Assembly: GCA_030141605.1 (NCBI GenBank)
Contig: JAQGDQ010000012.1
Coordinates: 494,001-558,000, forward strand
Direction of reading: 5' to 3'
DNA from: Tubiluchus corallicola
Taxonomy: Eukaryota; Priapulida; Priapulimorpha; Priapulimorphida; Tubiluchidae
DNA: 64,000 nt
Positions 33,305 to 46,109 of this stretch are shown in pieces (the first letter of the stretch is position 1; each line of letters begins with the position of its first letter). A model generated the notes under the pieces. That model did not search any database. It had not been told where the DNA came from and was given only the letters and a program-made list of their open reading frames with translations. A program made the translations under genes and the position numbers.

Positions 33305-34294
33305 TCTGCAACATCTTCACTCTAGCGATACATAATGTAAATATGCAGATACGTGTATTACAAATTGTTTTTTTTTACTATAAGTTACATGATAAAATCT
33401 CTACAAAGGCACAGCGTTTACATTGTTTATGTATTTCGTATGTTATAAAAGGTTTATATATATTCTGCAATATACTATCTTTGATAAAGTATTATATAGA
33501 ATTACATATATAGAATTTTATATAGAAATATTTTGTGAAATAATAAAAATAAATAAAAAATATTTAAAATGTAGATAGCACATTTTACACAGTTTTGAAA
33601 ACCAGGTTGAGTTGAAAGATTTGTTATTTATATTGTGTCAGAATTTCAAATTTTCCATGCGGGTGTCACACCTCTTAATTTACACGACAAAATCTCTATA
33701 GACAGGTTTAAATGTTCATGCTGAATTTACAGGGTTTTATATAGTCTACTATTTACTATCTTTGATAAACTTACATAAATATGTTTTTATTATTAAAAAC
33801 AACAATAATAATATTAAAATCATTATTTTTTAACTTATTGTCTGGAAAAATAGAAGGGAATGGTTTTGAAATTTTTGGTGTTTATACATAAGTGTTTGTA
33901 ACACGAGTGTGTTGATTTTCAGCTGATTTTGTTATTTTCTTATAGTATCGTGATCAAAACTTGCGCCACTTGACATAAAATGTAGCCAGCATATTTTGCA
34001 TTATTTGGAAGTCCATCTTAAGATGCGTTAATCTGTCGCCTGCTAAAAGCATGCAATCAGTTCAAATTTACAGTTACTGCCGACTGGTATTTTTCTGTAC
34101 TCCGTTTCTTCCTCTCTTTGGGAGGTATTCAATTTACTGTTACTGCCGACTATGTTTTTGCAGTTCTTCAGTTGCTCTGTTGAGGTAAAGCAGTGTGACT
34201 TAGACATCTGTACATTCGCTCGGTTATTCCACTTTTTGATGAGCTAATTGTAGACAATGAAATGGTGAGCCAGCCACCTGTAGACAAAATAAGT
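33305..34294. other. Intergenic region between convergent genes
   Basis: Holds the 3' ends of the plus-strand gene and of SLC10 copy B. AATAAA signals for the plus gene lie near 33541-33560. The rest is AT-rich with no coding signal. Confidence 0.5.
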
Positions 34295-37200
34295 TCAGTC
34301 ATTTATCATTGCTGGATTTATTTCTCCTTGTTTTTCTCTCTTCGTTTTTTTATCAATTTCCTGCAGCTTCTTTTTGTCTAATGCCTTTTCATTCTTTTCA
34401 TGTTCTGATTCAGTTGTTAATGCTGGATTAATTTGTCCGGATTTTTCCTTCTCTGTTTTACCCAGTTCCTGCACATTTTCGTTGTTTGCTATGTCTTCAT
34501 TTTCCTTATCCCCTAATTCTTTGCTGAAGAACTTATGCTTAATCAGCTGATATATTCTCCATACTGCAGTCAACATTGTCAACTCCACCATCTGTAGAAT
34601 TCCAGCCGTCATGGGATACGCCATTATTGTCCACGAAGTCTCTTCAGGAAATGAATAAATGATGACCGTCAGACAGATAGCGACATTTTGCGTACCAGTT
34701 TCTATTGCAATTGTTCTACTGACCTTTGAAGACTGTCGACATATGGTGGCAAATATGTAACCCAAAATCCACCCAACTGGATTCTGTAAAGATGCTGCAA
34801 CATAGAGCCCTGGTGGTGATTCCCATATCCACGAGGGTCTTATGCGCCACCTCATTCCGATTATACAGTATATCATAACAACTGTAAATGCGCTCCCTAC
34901 CTGTAACAAATTGAATCAGAAAATTAACATTTCTGCTATTTTCTAAGTGCAGCGCATGTGGAAACCATTCGTTGTCAATCAAACTGTTTATGCTACATCA
35001 AAACTATTAATTGCTGTTTATGCTTTGGCTATTTTCAAATTATTTATTCACAGTCAAAACTCCAAGTAGGTCCCAGAACTCTCCAAAGTTTTGTAGAAAA
35101 ACCTGTTCCTGTCATTTCGTGCATTTGTTGCTCATAATATGTAATTTCGAAAAGGGAATCTTAGAATATCCCAAAAACCAAAAAGAACTTTCCGTGCTAA
35201 CTTAGCATTATGCTTACTTATTTGAAAGACATATAATTGGAAAAGAAAATTCTTAATAATTTGAAATGTTCACACCACTGGTAAACCAGCACTGCGTCGC
35301 TAAAATACATTATTGATTGTACTGATAATATAAAGTAACTTAAACTTTTGCGTAGTTAGCGAAAAGTGTGCTACATATGCTCTGGTTATCTTTTCAAACT
35401 TTACGCAATGTTATCTAGACTTGTTTCAGATGACTTATGGTTAAAATGACTGCGCCTAATGGTCATTGCATGAGTTTAAATTTACAAATTTTATACAGTC
35501 TTACTGCTAACACGAGCTCTGTGTGCAGTAAAACAGCATATGGTGATATGTATTTCAAGACAACTTTTTAAGATTTATTTATGAAGAATGTTTTCTTGTC
35601 CTTTCGCTCTGATATTCTGCACTGAGTGGAGAAATAAATTGCCAGAACTAGTCATGCTGTAAATTGGGGTGATTACTAATTAGCGTCCTACAAAAGTTTG
35701 TCAGTTTATTAGCCTACCTTTGTGATTATTTTTACTTTCTGTTTCCATTTCCAACGTACTGCCATGCCAATGCTAAGTGGAATCAACATGAGAAACAGTC
35801 CCAGAATGATGTTCTTGTAAGGAACTGCTATTTTGAGTGTTGTCCAGCTGCGACTATATATGAACAGGTTTAGAGGCATCATGCCCAGAGCCACCAATGT
35901 GGATACTGTTGTCATCACAATACTAATGAAACATACATTTAATTATTTAATGTTGTGTATAATTTTGTGATGAATTCTAGTAAGGTTTCTTATAATTTAC
36001 AGTCACTACATATTAAATTTAATATAGTTTTAGTAATAGTGGCAATAGCAGCTACTTATAACACAAAAACATTATTAATGTCTTATGCTTGTTAAAGGTG
36101 GGACTGTGCTTTTGAATACATTCACCTAAGAGTGACATCACCATTCATCCAGTAGGTAAACACATTAGAAACGGCTCCTCCAGGACATGTGCCTAGAAGC
36201 AATACTCCGAGAGCATATGTGGATTCTATCCTCAGTGCATGAGCCAATCCAAATGCTCCTGCTGGTAGTAGAACAAATTGTGATATCATTCCAATTATGA
36301 CACCTGTAAAAAGTAATAAAAAAAATCAGGTGACTTAGTCACATTGAATAAAATGACACTAAAGAATGGCATACCATTGTAAAAGAACCAGGCTTTTTAC
36401 AGTATGATGTACACCAATGCAGAGAATTAGTAAGAAAAATTGGTATTGGCTATAGTGAGTGTGACTCTTATTACCATGCTTTCTTTACAGTTTGGTCTGA
36501 CATAATTTGGAATCATTTGTGTAACCTCTAGGATGAAAAAAAGCACATAACAGTTTCAGTTTATTTGAGATGTCCTGCTAGTCTAACATTGAAGAGATAA
36601 TAATTATTAAATGTAGGAAGCAGATTTCAGGGACTATCTTAAGTACTATCTTCATTTACATACATTGAATTACATTTACTTGCTATTATAGGATTGCACT
36701 ACTCATCCAAAGATCCCAAGTTTTCAATTCTGAGCTCAGTTGTGATTTTTTACAATTTTTTTTCATTCAATCAAAGTCTGTTTTAAAAAAAAATTAATAC
36801 TTGTGAGTTTCTTTCATTGTTACATTTTTTCTAATTGTGATTATCTGTGTGTTGGGAGCGCAGTAGGACACTAGACGAAGTAGGACAATTGGCGTACATG
36901 GGCTAGCCAAAGTAGGACGCATCATCCAAGGGTGGACCAAGTAGGACAGTAGAGAGGGAGTATACCCAAGTGGTCTCTATGCGCATTTAGTAACCAAAGT
37001 TAAGCAACAACGAAGCTAGTTAGTAAGCGGATAGATCGAACATCACCGTATTCAGTACTCACTCAACATGTTGCCACAATCTAACGGCTAACGTTTATAT
37101 GCTTTTGTAGCATTGTATATTTCAGGATTTTTCAGGCCAGATTATCAAATTTGTTAAGATTAAAAACAAATTATAACCTTTTGTTGCATGTAATCAGACA

Positions 37201-37727
37201 ACTTTAAGTACGTTTCAAAACATAGGCTAAAAAGCATGAGGACGATAATGTATTTGAGAATGCCAAAATTAAGCCATGTAATGAGTGACTGAGTGAGAAA
37301 ATATTTATTAGTGACATGTGTACATCCATCATGCATTACATTTGCAATCATTTTACCGTTCAATGTACGTCAAGAATTTAGACATAAACCCACCCAGTAG
37401 TTTAGGCTTACAAGTCACTGCCTACTAAGGCAAAAGCCAAAAGGGCAACTGTAACATATATAAAGTTATTCAGGTTGGCACTTATTTTACATTCGTGCAC
37501 TTGCCTATTGGTGGTTTTAAATGCTTCCAGATTTCCAAAAGCGTCATGGTGCAACCCATAGAAAACATCACTATCGTAACTACAAAAAAAGCCAGCACGT
37601 CTGTGGTTTTCTTCAATCTATACATTAGCAATGCATCTGCATCGTCTGTTGTGCTAATATTCATCATTCCTGTGGAATTTGCACTTGTTGTTATTTCGTT
37701 GGATGAGGTTGCTGTAAATTCCTCCAT
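34295..37727 (-). CDS. SLC10-type sodium/bile acid symporter, copy B
   Basis: Complete four-exon gene, 403 residues. Exons: 37727-37505, 36303-36126, 35922-35718, 34900-34295. Intron 1 uses a GC donor (AG|GCAAGT) with a normal AG acceptor; the rest are GT-AG. Landmarks: CPGGAVSN, ALGMMPLNLFIYSR and ETGTQN at about residues 269-274, so the sodium-binding segments are kept. The exon structure is the same as copy A, which supports gene duplication rather than retroposition. The C-terminal tail is about 30 residues longer than in copy A, highly charged, and carries the motif G-x-I-N-P-A twice (SGQINPAL and QGEINPAM). Plasma-membrane sodium-coupled organic anion uptake is the family role; the substrate is unknown. 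NST and NIS sequons lie in the N-terminus. Confidence 0.95.
36861..36948. repeat. Cluster of AGTAGGAC words
   Basis: Four copies of AGTAGGAC at 36862, 36879, 36911 and 36940 in intron 1 of SLC10 copy B. Spacing is irregular (17, 32 and 29 bp), so this is not a simple tandem array. Confidence 0.6.
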
Positions 37728-39990
37728 TTTGTCAAAAATTCGAAATTACGCGCCCCTACACATCAGTTCATTCAAGAATAATTAGTGAATAAGAATTTCC
37801 ACAAGTATCGAGTTTTCAGGTGCAGATATTGTTTAATACAGTAGAACACCAGCACGGACTGAACGTTTTTACACTGCTGTGTTTAACCCAGTTTTTCTTT
37901 CTTAAGCCGCAATGCAGTAACATAGCAAGCTGAGACCTTGACTAGCTAGCTAGGTAAATGTCACACTGCCTGCTTTTTGAGTGCTGCAGTCAACCAACTT
38001 AAATTTTTCTACTATAATTATGTTCTATTGGTTATTTTGCAGTCGACACCCTGTTATCTCGTTATTTTGAGCCTGTCTCAGCAAAATTAAACCCAGGTTT
38101 GTTCTTTTGTAGTCAGTTTTAACTGTGAAAATGATTATTTTGTTGTACCGATGTCAATGCTAACAAGTCGCAAGGGATGCTCTTCGGGCTGGATCACCGA
38201 TGACTGAGTCAGCCCTTACACTTGCTACGCATAAAGTTATTCAACGAGTGTCCTTCGTTTACGATCTTCACTGGGCAACAGCGATTTGCAAGTCCATCTG
38301 ACTTGACCTTAAATACACGTGTAAAAACGATGTATCGTTGCAGAACAATCGTAAACACGTTCAAAATAAGTGCCATGTATGTAGTGAATCCCCCTCTCCT
38401 TGTTTAAGATGTGTACTATCAAGGACATGATTTGAGTATGATTTCATGTGCCAGGCTTTGCCTTAAGCTTTGTTTGGACTCTCTGTCTGCCGAGTAGTAA
38501 GGCTTAAAAATTGCCATTCTTGAAGGTCACATATCTCCGATGATTTCTGTGTCTAGACTATCGGGCTTTCGCGATGGAAAATAAAACTGCGCAACATAAG
38601 TGCAAAAAATCGGGCTTCTGATTGGGCATATCTCATCGGGGAAGCGTGCCACTTTATGTAAATTCCGTTTAGACTATTGGACATACCTGATGAGCTTCCC
38701 TGATAGTCTAAGTACCCACAAATGACAGCTTTTCGTGATGTAGATAAAATTCAGCTTGTATAAATTTTGAGTGCATCACCACTTTTTATGGTGAGACTTA
38801 CCCAGATTCTAGAATTGCAGAACTTTGTTTTCCATTTGGGGAAGACAAAGATAGTTAGTCTAAGCATACTATAGGGTGTCGCTCACTTTTATGATAAGTC
38901 ATCGGTATACCTATTTTAATAATTACTTTACGCTTAATCCGCTTGCTGCGAATAATTTGCTTATGAGAAGCCTGGAAAATATAAAATACCTGTAATTACC
39001 GAAGTAATAGAGACGCTACCAATGCGACAGTTTTACCGAAGTTCTTTATTCAAGAACTTCATGAAGGTGTTGCAGCCAACAAATTTCGAGTTTGGTGATC
39101 GGTATTCTCATGTGGGGGAATGCATATTTGTCTATGCAAATGATGAAAACGTTTTGTTCCACGGACTAAATGGGCTACATGTGATTGCGTTTCTCATGGG
39201 CAAGGGTAGTGGAACGCGTAAATTTTCTCCAGAAACGCGAAATGTATTCTATTAATAGCATATTTATTATTAGTATCTAAAATATAATATAGTCTTAATA
39301 TAAGTTTCTAATAATTTATTACAAAATTATGCACAAGTAAATCTTGTTAGCTGTTGCTACTATGTGCTGATTGCATGATTTTTCAAAAATTTTAATGAGA
39401 AAACGGATGTAATTTAAGTATTTAATTATTCAAGTCCGTAATTTTAGAATCAAATTAGAAAACCTCGTTCGAATCGAATTTGAACATTCAATGCTCAGCC
39501 ATAATCACAAACCACGTATGCTTGCTTCTCATCCATAGGCGTAGGTTTGGTTCCTGGTCAAGCGATGCCAAAATCTTAAAAATGATATTGCTAGTTCTGC
39601 GACCAACTATTCGTAGTGGTGTATCTCCAGGCATCAGTCGCGAAAAAGGCTTAATATTATTAATTGCTGTAATCAATATGGCACGAGAATTGACTTTGCT
39701 TTTAGTGCTTTAAAATCAAGGTAAAATTTGTCCTCTTAATCAGCAGCGTTCAAAATGCCATGCGTTTACAATTACAATTTAAACATAATTTTTATAATTT
39801 TATTGACTTTCAGGAAAGCCCGCGCTGTGAAGTGCACTTACCCGGTCGGGAGAAGTTTTTCTTTTTTCTTCTGTTGCTTTAAATAGCTATTGTAAATATT
39901 GAGCCTCTATCCACTATTTCCTCTCTGCAGCTAAAATTTTCAACTCCTATGATGCTATTGTTAAGCTTGGTCTCAGCTGTTGTAAATATT
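37728..39990. other. Upstream of SLC10 copy B; no gene seen
   Basis: The first few hundred bases should carry the copy B promoter. An imperfect inverted repeat (TAGACTATCGGG near 38554 against CCCTGATAGTCTA near 38710) may be a small decayed transposon. A 77-codon plus-strand frame at 39022-39255 is of no recognised type. Confidence 0.4.
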
Positions 39991-41470
39991 TATTAATCCT
40001 TGTCATCCAATAAGTTTTTGGTTTGCCTGGAAGTCGTTATAAGCAGGTTTCAGTGCCTCGTTTAATGGATATCTTACTAGTATTGTTTCTTGCAATTTCA
40101 TTAAATGTCCTGCCCATCTCAATCTTGTGATTCTAATTTTAGGGCTCTGATGTTCTTCTTTGGTTCTGTTATACAGCTGCTCATTTGAAATGATATAATT
40201 ATGGCCATCTTATTTTTAAGATTTTTCTTAGTGTACCTCTGTGAAACGCATCTATTTCTCCTCCTGTGTTGCAATCATGCCCCACATTTCACTATTGTTC
40301 ATGAAGATGCTATAGTTACATAATGCTGTCGCGAACGCGAGGCAGGTAACACCAAGAAAGGTTTTGATTGGCCATGAGCATTTGGCAAGTAGAAAATTTT
40401 TTCTTCTAATTTACAGACGAGATGATGGAGTGTGTTCGTGTTTTCTGTCTTTGCTGTATTTTTGTCAATTAGATGTTATAATAAACAGTTGTTGCCTTTT
40501 TAAATCATCTATTGAGAAGGAAATTATGTCCGTGTTCGTTATTTCACTCTTATGGATTGTTGAAATCGGATTGTTTACGATATATGCATTGAAGACTCGC
40601 AGCCTTGTTTTGGGGGATAGCTTTTTGATGGTTAGATCGATTTATTTTGGATAAAACTACACATTGCCCAATTTTCATGTCATTTTCTCTACTAATAAGT
40701 GGTCCTATGTGTCTGCAATGTTTCCAGGATTGGACTCCATCCCGTGATATGTATGTTATATTCTTCTGTTACCATGTTGTTCACTTTGAGATTTCTTTTT
40801 TCTAGTAATTTTGAACATCCTTTTTTAACAGTATCTGTGCAGAATTTTGAAATGCTAATCCATTCACTATTGTTTGCATATTGTTGGTTTATTAGGAATG
40901 GTTTATAGGAATCTGGTGCAGGATAATAGTGTGATCACCACATAGAAAGGGGGATTTTCTATGGAGGTGGCTTCGTAGTCATGATCTGCAGATGAAACAT
41001 CTTCATTCTGGAGTGCATTGGCTAGGTACAACGGGAAAAGTACTTGACTGGACAGTCACCTGGAGGAATTCTGATGTTAGTTTTCGAAGTTCTTCCTACA
41101 GTGTTGCCTGGTTTTACATGAAGCCTGCATGACATCTTTAAGTAGAATTGTTATCCTGTTGATCTGGTTTTAAAATAGATTTTAAATCATCAAATAGTAT
41201 TCCTCTATCAACAAGAACAAATGCCTTGCTCATATCAGGCAAGCAGTAATACTAACAGAGTAACTGACAGTTATAGCTTTTTTGGTTAAGCAGACATGAT
41301 TAATTCTGTATTGTTCGTTTCTTCACTATATGCGATTTGGGTAACTAGTATACTGTTGGTCAGTCTGTCGTGTATGCGTCTGACCATACAAATTGCCAAA
41401 ATTTTCCGTAGTAGACTTATAGAATAGTTATTTTCCTCAATAGTGTTCCGGTCGGGGGAAGTAATCATGA
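39990..41470 (-). mobile_element. Decayed LINE, reverse transcriptase to C-terminus
   Basis: Read on the minus strand, pieces of one non-LTR retrotransposon appear in order. An RT finger-like block, SISLLRKILAICMVRRIHDRL, lies near 41400. DMSKAFVLVDRGILFDDLK follows near 41190, at the first catalytic block, where the expected Asp after AF is Val. A C-terminal part near 40150 reads ITRLRWAGHLMKLQET. Several stops and shifts lie between. It shares its tail with the 15.1-15.3 kb fragment. The copy is inactive. Confidence 0.75.
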
Positions 41471-41789
41471 AAATTCAGTAAACGCAAAGTCATATCTCAC
41501 CTGCGGCCTAAAAGGTATCCCATATTGTTGGTTTGGTCCACCTTCAGAAATGGTGCTGACAAGCCACTAGCGTAGCACTGGCTAGTTTTTTTGCTGGATT
41601 ACTGATGCGTTTACGTGTCTGAAGGCAGATTTCTTTTATTTAGTACCCCACGGGTCATTTGCGGCTTGGCCTCTTGTGCACATAATAATAAATACTTTTA
41701 TGTACAATGCTGTAATGATCATTGTGGATATATTTAATAAATAAAAAAAATATTTGTTGTCAGTATTTTAGAATTCTGCCTGCCCAATG

Positions 41790-43560
41790 TCTACAATAGA
41801 CGTGACGGGCGTATGATGATGATGAATTGAAATTAGGATCTATGTATTTTTCTGGATTGCTTTTCCAGTGTCTATCGAGACGAATCTTAAACTGGACAGG
41901 ATTGGAGGCTTGAACTACAGTGGCAGGCAGCATGTTCCATTCATTGATTACTCGACTTGCAAATGTAAACCTTCTTCTACTCCTCCTTTGTGGAGCTGTT
42001 CTTTTCTTTATTTTGTAGGAGTGACCTCTGGTACCATGATATGTCTGTCGATATTTCGCTGTTGATGGTTTCTGTACTTTTAAGGATACGAAATGTTTGA
42101 ATCAAGTCTTGCATTTTGCATCTATACTTCAGAGTTGTAAGGTCCAGACTTTTTGGTCGTGCAGCATATGGTAAATGAGAAACAACAGGTACGATTCTAG
42201 TAGCTCGACATTGTATACTTTCAATTTTCCTTATCATGTCTTGACGACTTGGGCTCCATATCACAACACCATAATCTAATGTAGGGTGAACCATCGACTT
42301 CTGTAGCTTGGTCATCATAGATCCATCAAGATAAGAAAAGCTACGAATTAATGGAAGGCTGATTAAGGTCAGTCTTCCACGTGCTTTATTAAAAACATTA
42401 TTAATATGTGTTTGAAATTTAAGCATACCATCGATGGTGATACCCAGATCTTTTTCTTCTGTGATGCTTATAATTTCTCTAGAATTCTGTCCATGTGTCA
42501 TTTTGTATGTGTGACCTGCAATATAATGCCTTCCAATAGTCAGGATCTTACACTTTTCAGTGTTAAATTCCATTTGCGATTGGCATACACCATTGGTCAG
42601 CATTGTTAATATTATTCTGCATGAGCTCAAAATCAATCAAGCTTTTCCATATATTTTAGTGTCGTCTGCAAACAGGCTATTACCGCAGTTGAAAACTTCA
42701 GGAAGGTCATATATGTAAATAGTAAATAAAATACTTCGGTCCAAGCATACTTTCTTAGGGTGTACCACTGGTCACATTTGCCCATTCTGATTCATACCCA
42801 TTGACTACTACACATTGCTTTCTCCTACAGAGAAAACTATTAATCCATGTTAGCAGGTGACCACAAATTCCGTATGTCTCAAGTTTTTGCAGCAGTCTCG
42901 CATGGGGAACTCAATCAAACTCTTAAAAAAATTGTAATAGATAACATCAACTTCAATGTTGTTATCAAGTAAATCCACCCATTCTTCAAGTGAAACTAAT
43001 AGGTTTGTAATACAAGATCTACCAGTTCTGAAGCCATGTTGGCTGTCACTAATAAGGTTATGTTCAGTATTGAAGTTGTAGATTTTATCCCTTAGTATTC
43101 CTTATAGCAGTTTACAAACAACTGTTGTCATACTGATAGGTCTGTAATTTTTTGCTAAGTCTCTTTCACTTTTCTTGTGGATAGCAGAAACAGTGGCAAT
43201 TTTCCAGCTCGGTGGTAATATACCACAGGCCAAACTTTGGTTCATTATTTGTAGCATGGGACTGATAAGGATATCTTCATTATTCTTAATTATGCTTGCA
43301 TGGATTCCATCAAGGCCCATAGATTTATTAGCCTTCATTATTTAACTTGTGTACTAAGCTCTAATTTAGTGATGGTACATACATCAAGTTTATGCTCAGT
43401 TACTGGTAGTAATTGAAGAGTTTGACTTGTATCTTCATTTGTGTAAATAGATGTGAAAAAAAATCTATAGTTCATTAGCCTTATTTTGATCAGTAGTGGC
43501 AATACTACCATCTTCTCTTCTTAAAGGTCTCACTCCTTCTTTTTCCATTAAGTATATGTA
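41790..43560 (-). mobile_element. Decayed CR1/jockey-like LINE, RT domain to 3' end
   Basis: A different LINE from the one before. On the minus strand: an RT fingers block at 43338-43102 with MGLDGIHASII and KNYRPISMTT; VTSGTP-stop-ESMLGP near 42745; the catalytic NSLFADDTKIYGK near 42640-42690; then a long open stretch at 42636-41977 with EEKDLGITIDGMLKF, HPTLDYGVVIWSPSR and LKYRCKMQDLIQ, the usual post-RT region. The in-frame stop in the PQG box and other breaks show it is dead. The 3' end probably lies near the CATCATCAT run at 41813-41824. Confidence 0.85.
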
Positions 43561-44314
43561 TAACAAATATATATAACAAAAACAATTGGTAACGCATAAT
43601 TATTTTAATATAAATCTGCACAATATGACTATCGTGTCGATGCATCAAACTTTATATACACAACCTGTGTTGTACTTTATGTGATGGTAGTCGGGTTTTT
43701 TCACAGGTTTAACATAATTTTAAGTGAAAATACAATTTGTGTCAATGTGGGTCTCCACGTATGTCAATATTATCGGGGCTCTTTAGTTTATGGGTATAGT
43801 ACAATAGTTGCTGCTTACAAAAAACCATCACGGCTCCAGCAATAATTGGTCTCAATAAACAGCATCTTTGTTATATAGCAGTCTTTTGCACCATTGCAAG
43901 GTCAAAAATATTGGGCAAAATACAGTACGTAAGTTTTACTCTTCACCCTGATTAATACAATTGGCATATGTGCCACACACATGTGCATGCTATTCACTTA
44001 CATCACCTTTATTTTTAATTATGTTCTGTAAAAATGTATTTATTAATTTTTCTGTCAATTTTACCTACATGTACTCATTTATTATTATTACTGTTCGTTT
44101 TTATAGCCAAGGCAAACTTTTACGAGATACCCCTAAAGCCTTAACTGCTTCCCACTAGCTGCAAGGTTGCAACCTTTAAATTTATCTAATAACTCAGATT
44201 TTTCCTGTGCATCTAAGTCCATGCACTTCAGTTTGCCTGACATAATTTGACGTATTACATACAAAAATTTCCATTTTTTTCATTTTTTTTTCAATTTCAA
44301 TTTATTTATTTCAC
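43561..44314. other. Non-coding; possible HTH transposase scrap
   Basis: No gene recognised. On the minus strand at about 44100-44240 a frame reads MSGKLKCMDLDAQEKSELLD and, after a break, KALGVSRKSL. This resembles the helix-turn-helix start of pogo/CENP-B-like transposases but is too short to assert. Confidence 0.3.
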
Positions 44315-44638
44315 GTGGATAGTATATCATAGTAACATACATTTTACATACATATATGTACATCATTGCATAATTTTAGTTCAAGTTAACAGGTATGATG
44401 ATAACAGTTTATATCTACGTTTCATGATTTTACTACTGCAGCAATTCAAGAAGCTCAATATGAGCTTTTGCTTACTGTGGATAGTATATCATAGTAACAT
44501 ACATTTTACATACATATATGTACATCATTGCATAATTTTAGTTCAAGTTAACAGGTATGATGATAACAGTTTGTATCTACGTTTCATGATTTTACTACTG
44601 CAGCAATTCAAGAAGCTCAATATGAGCTTTTGCTTACA
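44315..44638. repeat. Two-copy 162-bp tandem duplication
   Basis: Copy 1 (44315-44476) and copy 2 (44477-44638) differ by one base in the parts I compared (TTTATATC against TTTGTATC). 162 is a multiple of three, so the open frame running through it is duplicated too, but the peptide looks like random AT-rich translation. The near-identity points to a recent event or to an assembly duplication. Confidence 0.85.
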
Positions 44639-46109
44639 GGTTCATGCAGATAATTAAATATGGAGCCTTCACATGTACAACAGTGATTTAACTTCATTCA
44701 TCAGACTAGGTTAATGTGTAGTTGCTGTACGCACAGCTGAGTGCAAAGAGGCAGACCAACTGTGTATCATACAGATAGATATTTTTATTACATTTTATTT
44801 TTTTATTTTGTTATTGTTTTTGTTACATGTTACTCAAAATATTATGTTATTAAACGGCGTACTGATTTTATTAACTGAATTTTCTTAACAATTCTTTCTA
44901 TAAGGATAATTTTGGGCCGTGCCTAAATTGTTCCTAAAAATGGTTGATTTTATTAAGCAGCAATTACTGTACAAGTGTAATAGGGAAAAAGCGACAAGAG
45001 GCTGACTGGGGAAAGGTTTTAGGTCGACCACACTGATCTCAACTCTTTTATTCTCAAAACCTACCTTATAAATTCACTCACTGTGGAAAATCTTGGAGAC
45101 AAATTTGTTTAAATTGATTAAATCTAGTTTCTGTGTGATAAGTTTTTCTTTAGTCTGTTTAATTAATTCAGTGTAAGAATGAATGCATGTATGTATTGAC
45201 AAGAAAAGGAACTACTCGTGATGTGCTCAAAAATTTTGAAGTTTGTAGTTATTTACTGTGCCAAATTGTAAAATTATTTGCGAAATTGTGAAAATGTTTG
45301 CGAATTTTGCAAGAATGCCTTGATGCATAAATTTTCGGGCACATAAATTATACTAGCAATAATGGCGTAGGTTTCTTGTATATGCTGTTAAATACAAACA
45401 ATATTATTAACAAGGTACATTACGTGGTAATGTCCACTGAACAGCAACTCATACCAATGATTATGAAAATTGAAGCCATAAATTTCTGTCACAATTTAAC
45501 CTGCTTGTAGGGTGTGTCACAAAAATATCTCTTCGCAAACAAAGGTTTGGAGCTAAATTCAAAAAATATAGTTTGCAACTTTTTTCCAGTTTACACTACA
45601 TTGTAAAAATTATTTTAGGTTCTTTCAGTCCATGAATTTGTATTATAGATATCTGTGTAGGTCTGTTAATTTTAAACACTTTGATATCTTGGTTGAGGTC
45701 AGCCTTTCTGGGTCACACTAGATCAATTTGATCTAAAAGCTCTACTGGGCTTGTGTCACCAGTTCGAATTTTTCTGGTGGCCTTATGTCGATCGCTTTGG
45801 GCAGCAAGGTTTGCTAAAACAATGGATTATCGTAAACTGTCAAAAAAGACCAGTGTTCCGCTATGTTTGCAACCTGTTTCAAGAGAATTCTTGATTTTAA
45901 AAAATTTAAGGCTTTTGTTTTTTTTTCGTAGTGCTCTACTTGGGTATATCTTTTTCTTTGAATGGAAGTGCATCAAACAAGATATTTTCTGACATAGTTT
46001 CAACGTATCAAGTTCAGTGTGAGAGTGTAGATATTGTGCTACAGTGCTACCCACCTGGACGGAGTCATTATCTTGTATCATTTAATTTGATAAATACTGA
46101 AATAGCAAG
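44639..46109. other. Intergenic, COMMD2 upstream region
   Basis: AT-rich with no recognised gene. The COMMD2 promoter is expected in the last few hundred bases. A short plus-strand frame at 45753-45992 matches nothing I know. Confidence 0.4.

Noticed and set aside
39022-39255. 77-codon plus-strand frame
   Set aside because: No splice partners, no recognised domain and atypical composition; kept only as part of the intergenic description.
44247-44657. 136-codon plus-strand open frame
   Set aside because: Its length comes from the 162-bp tandem duplication; the peptide is low-complexity translation of AT-rich DNA.
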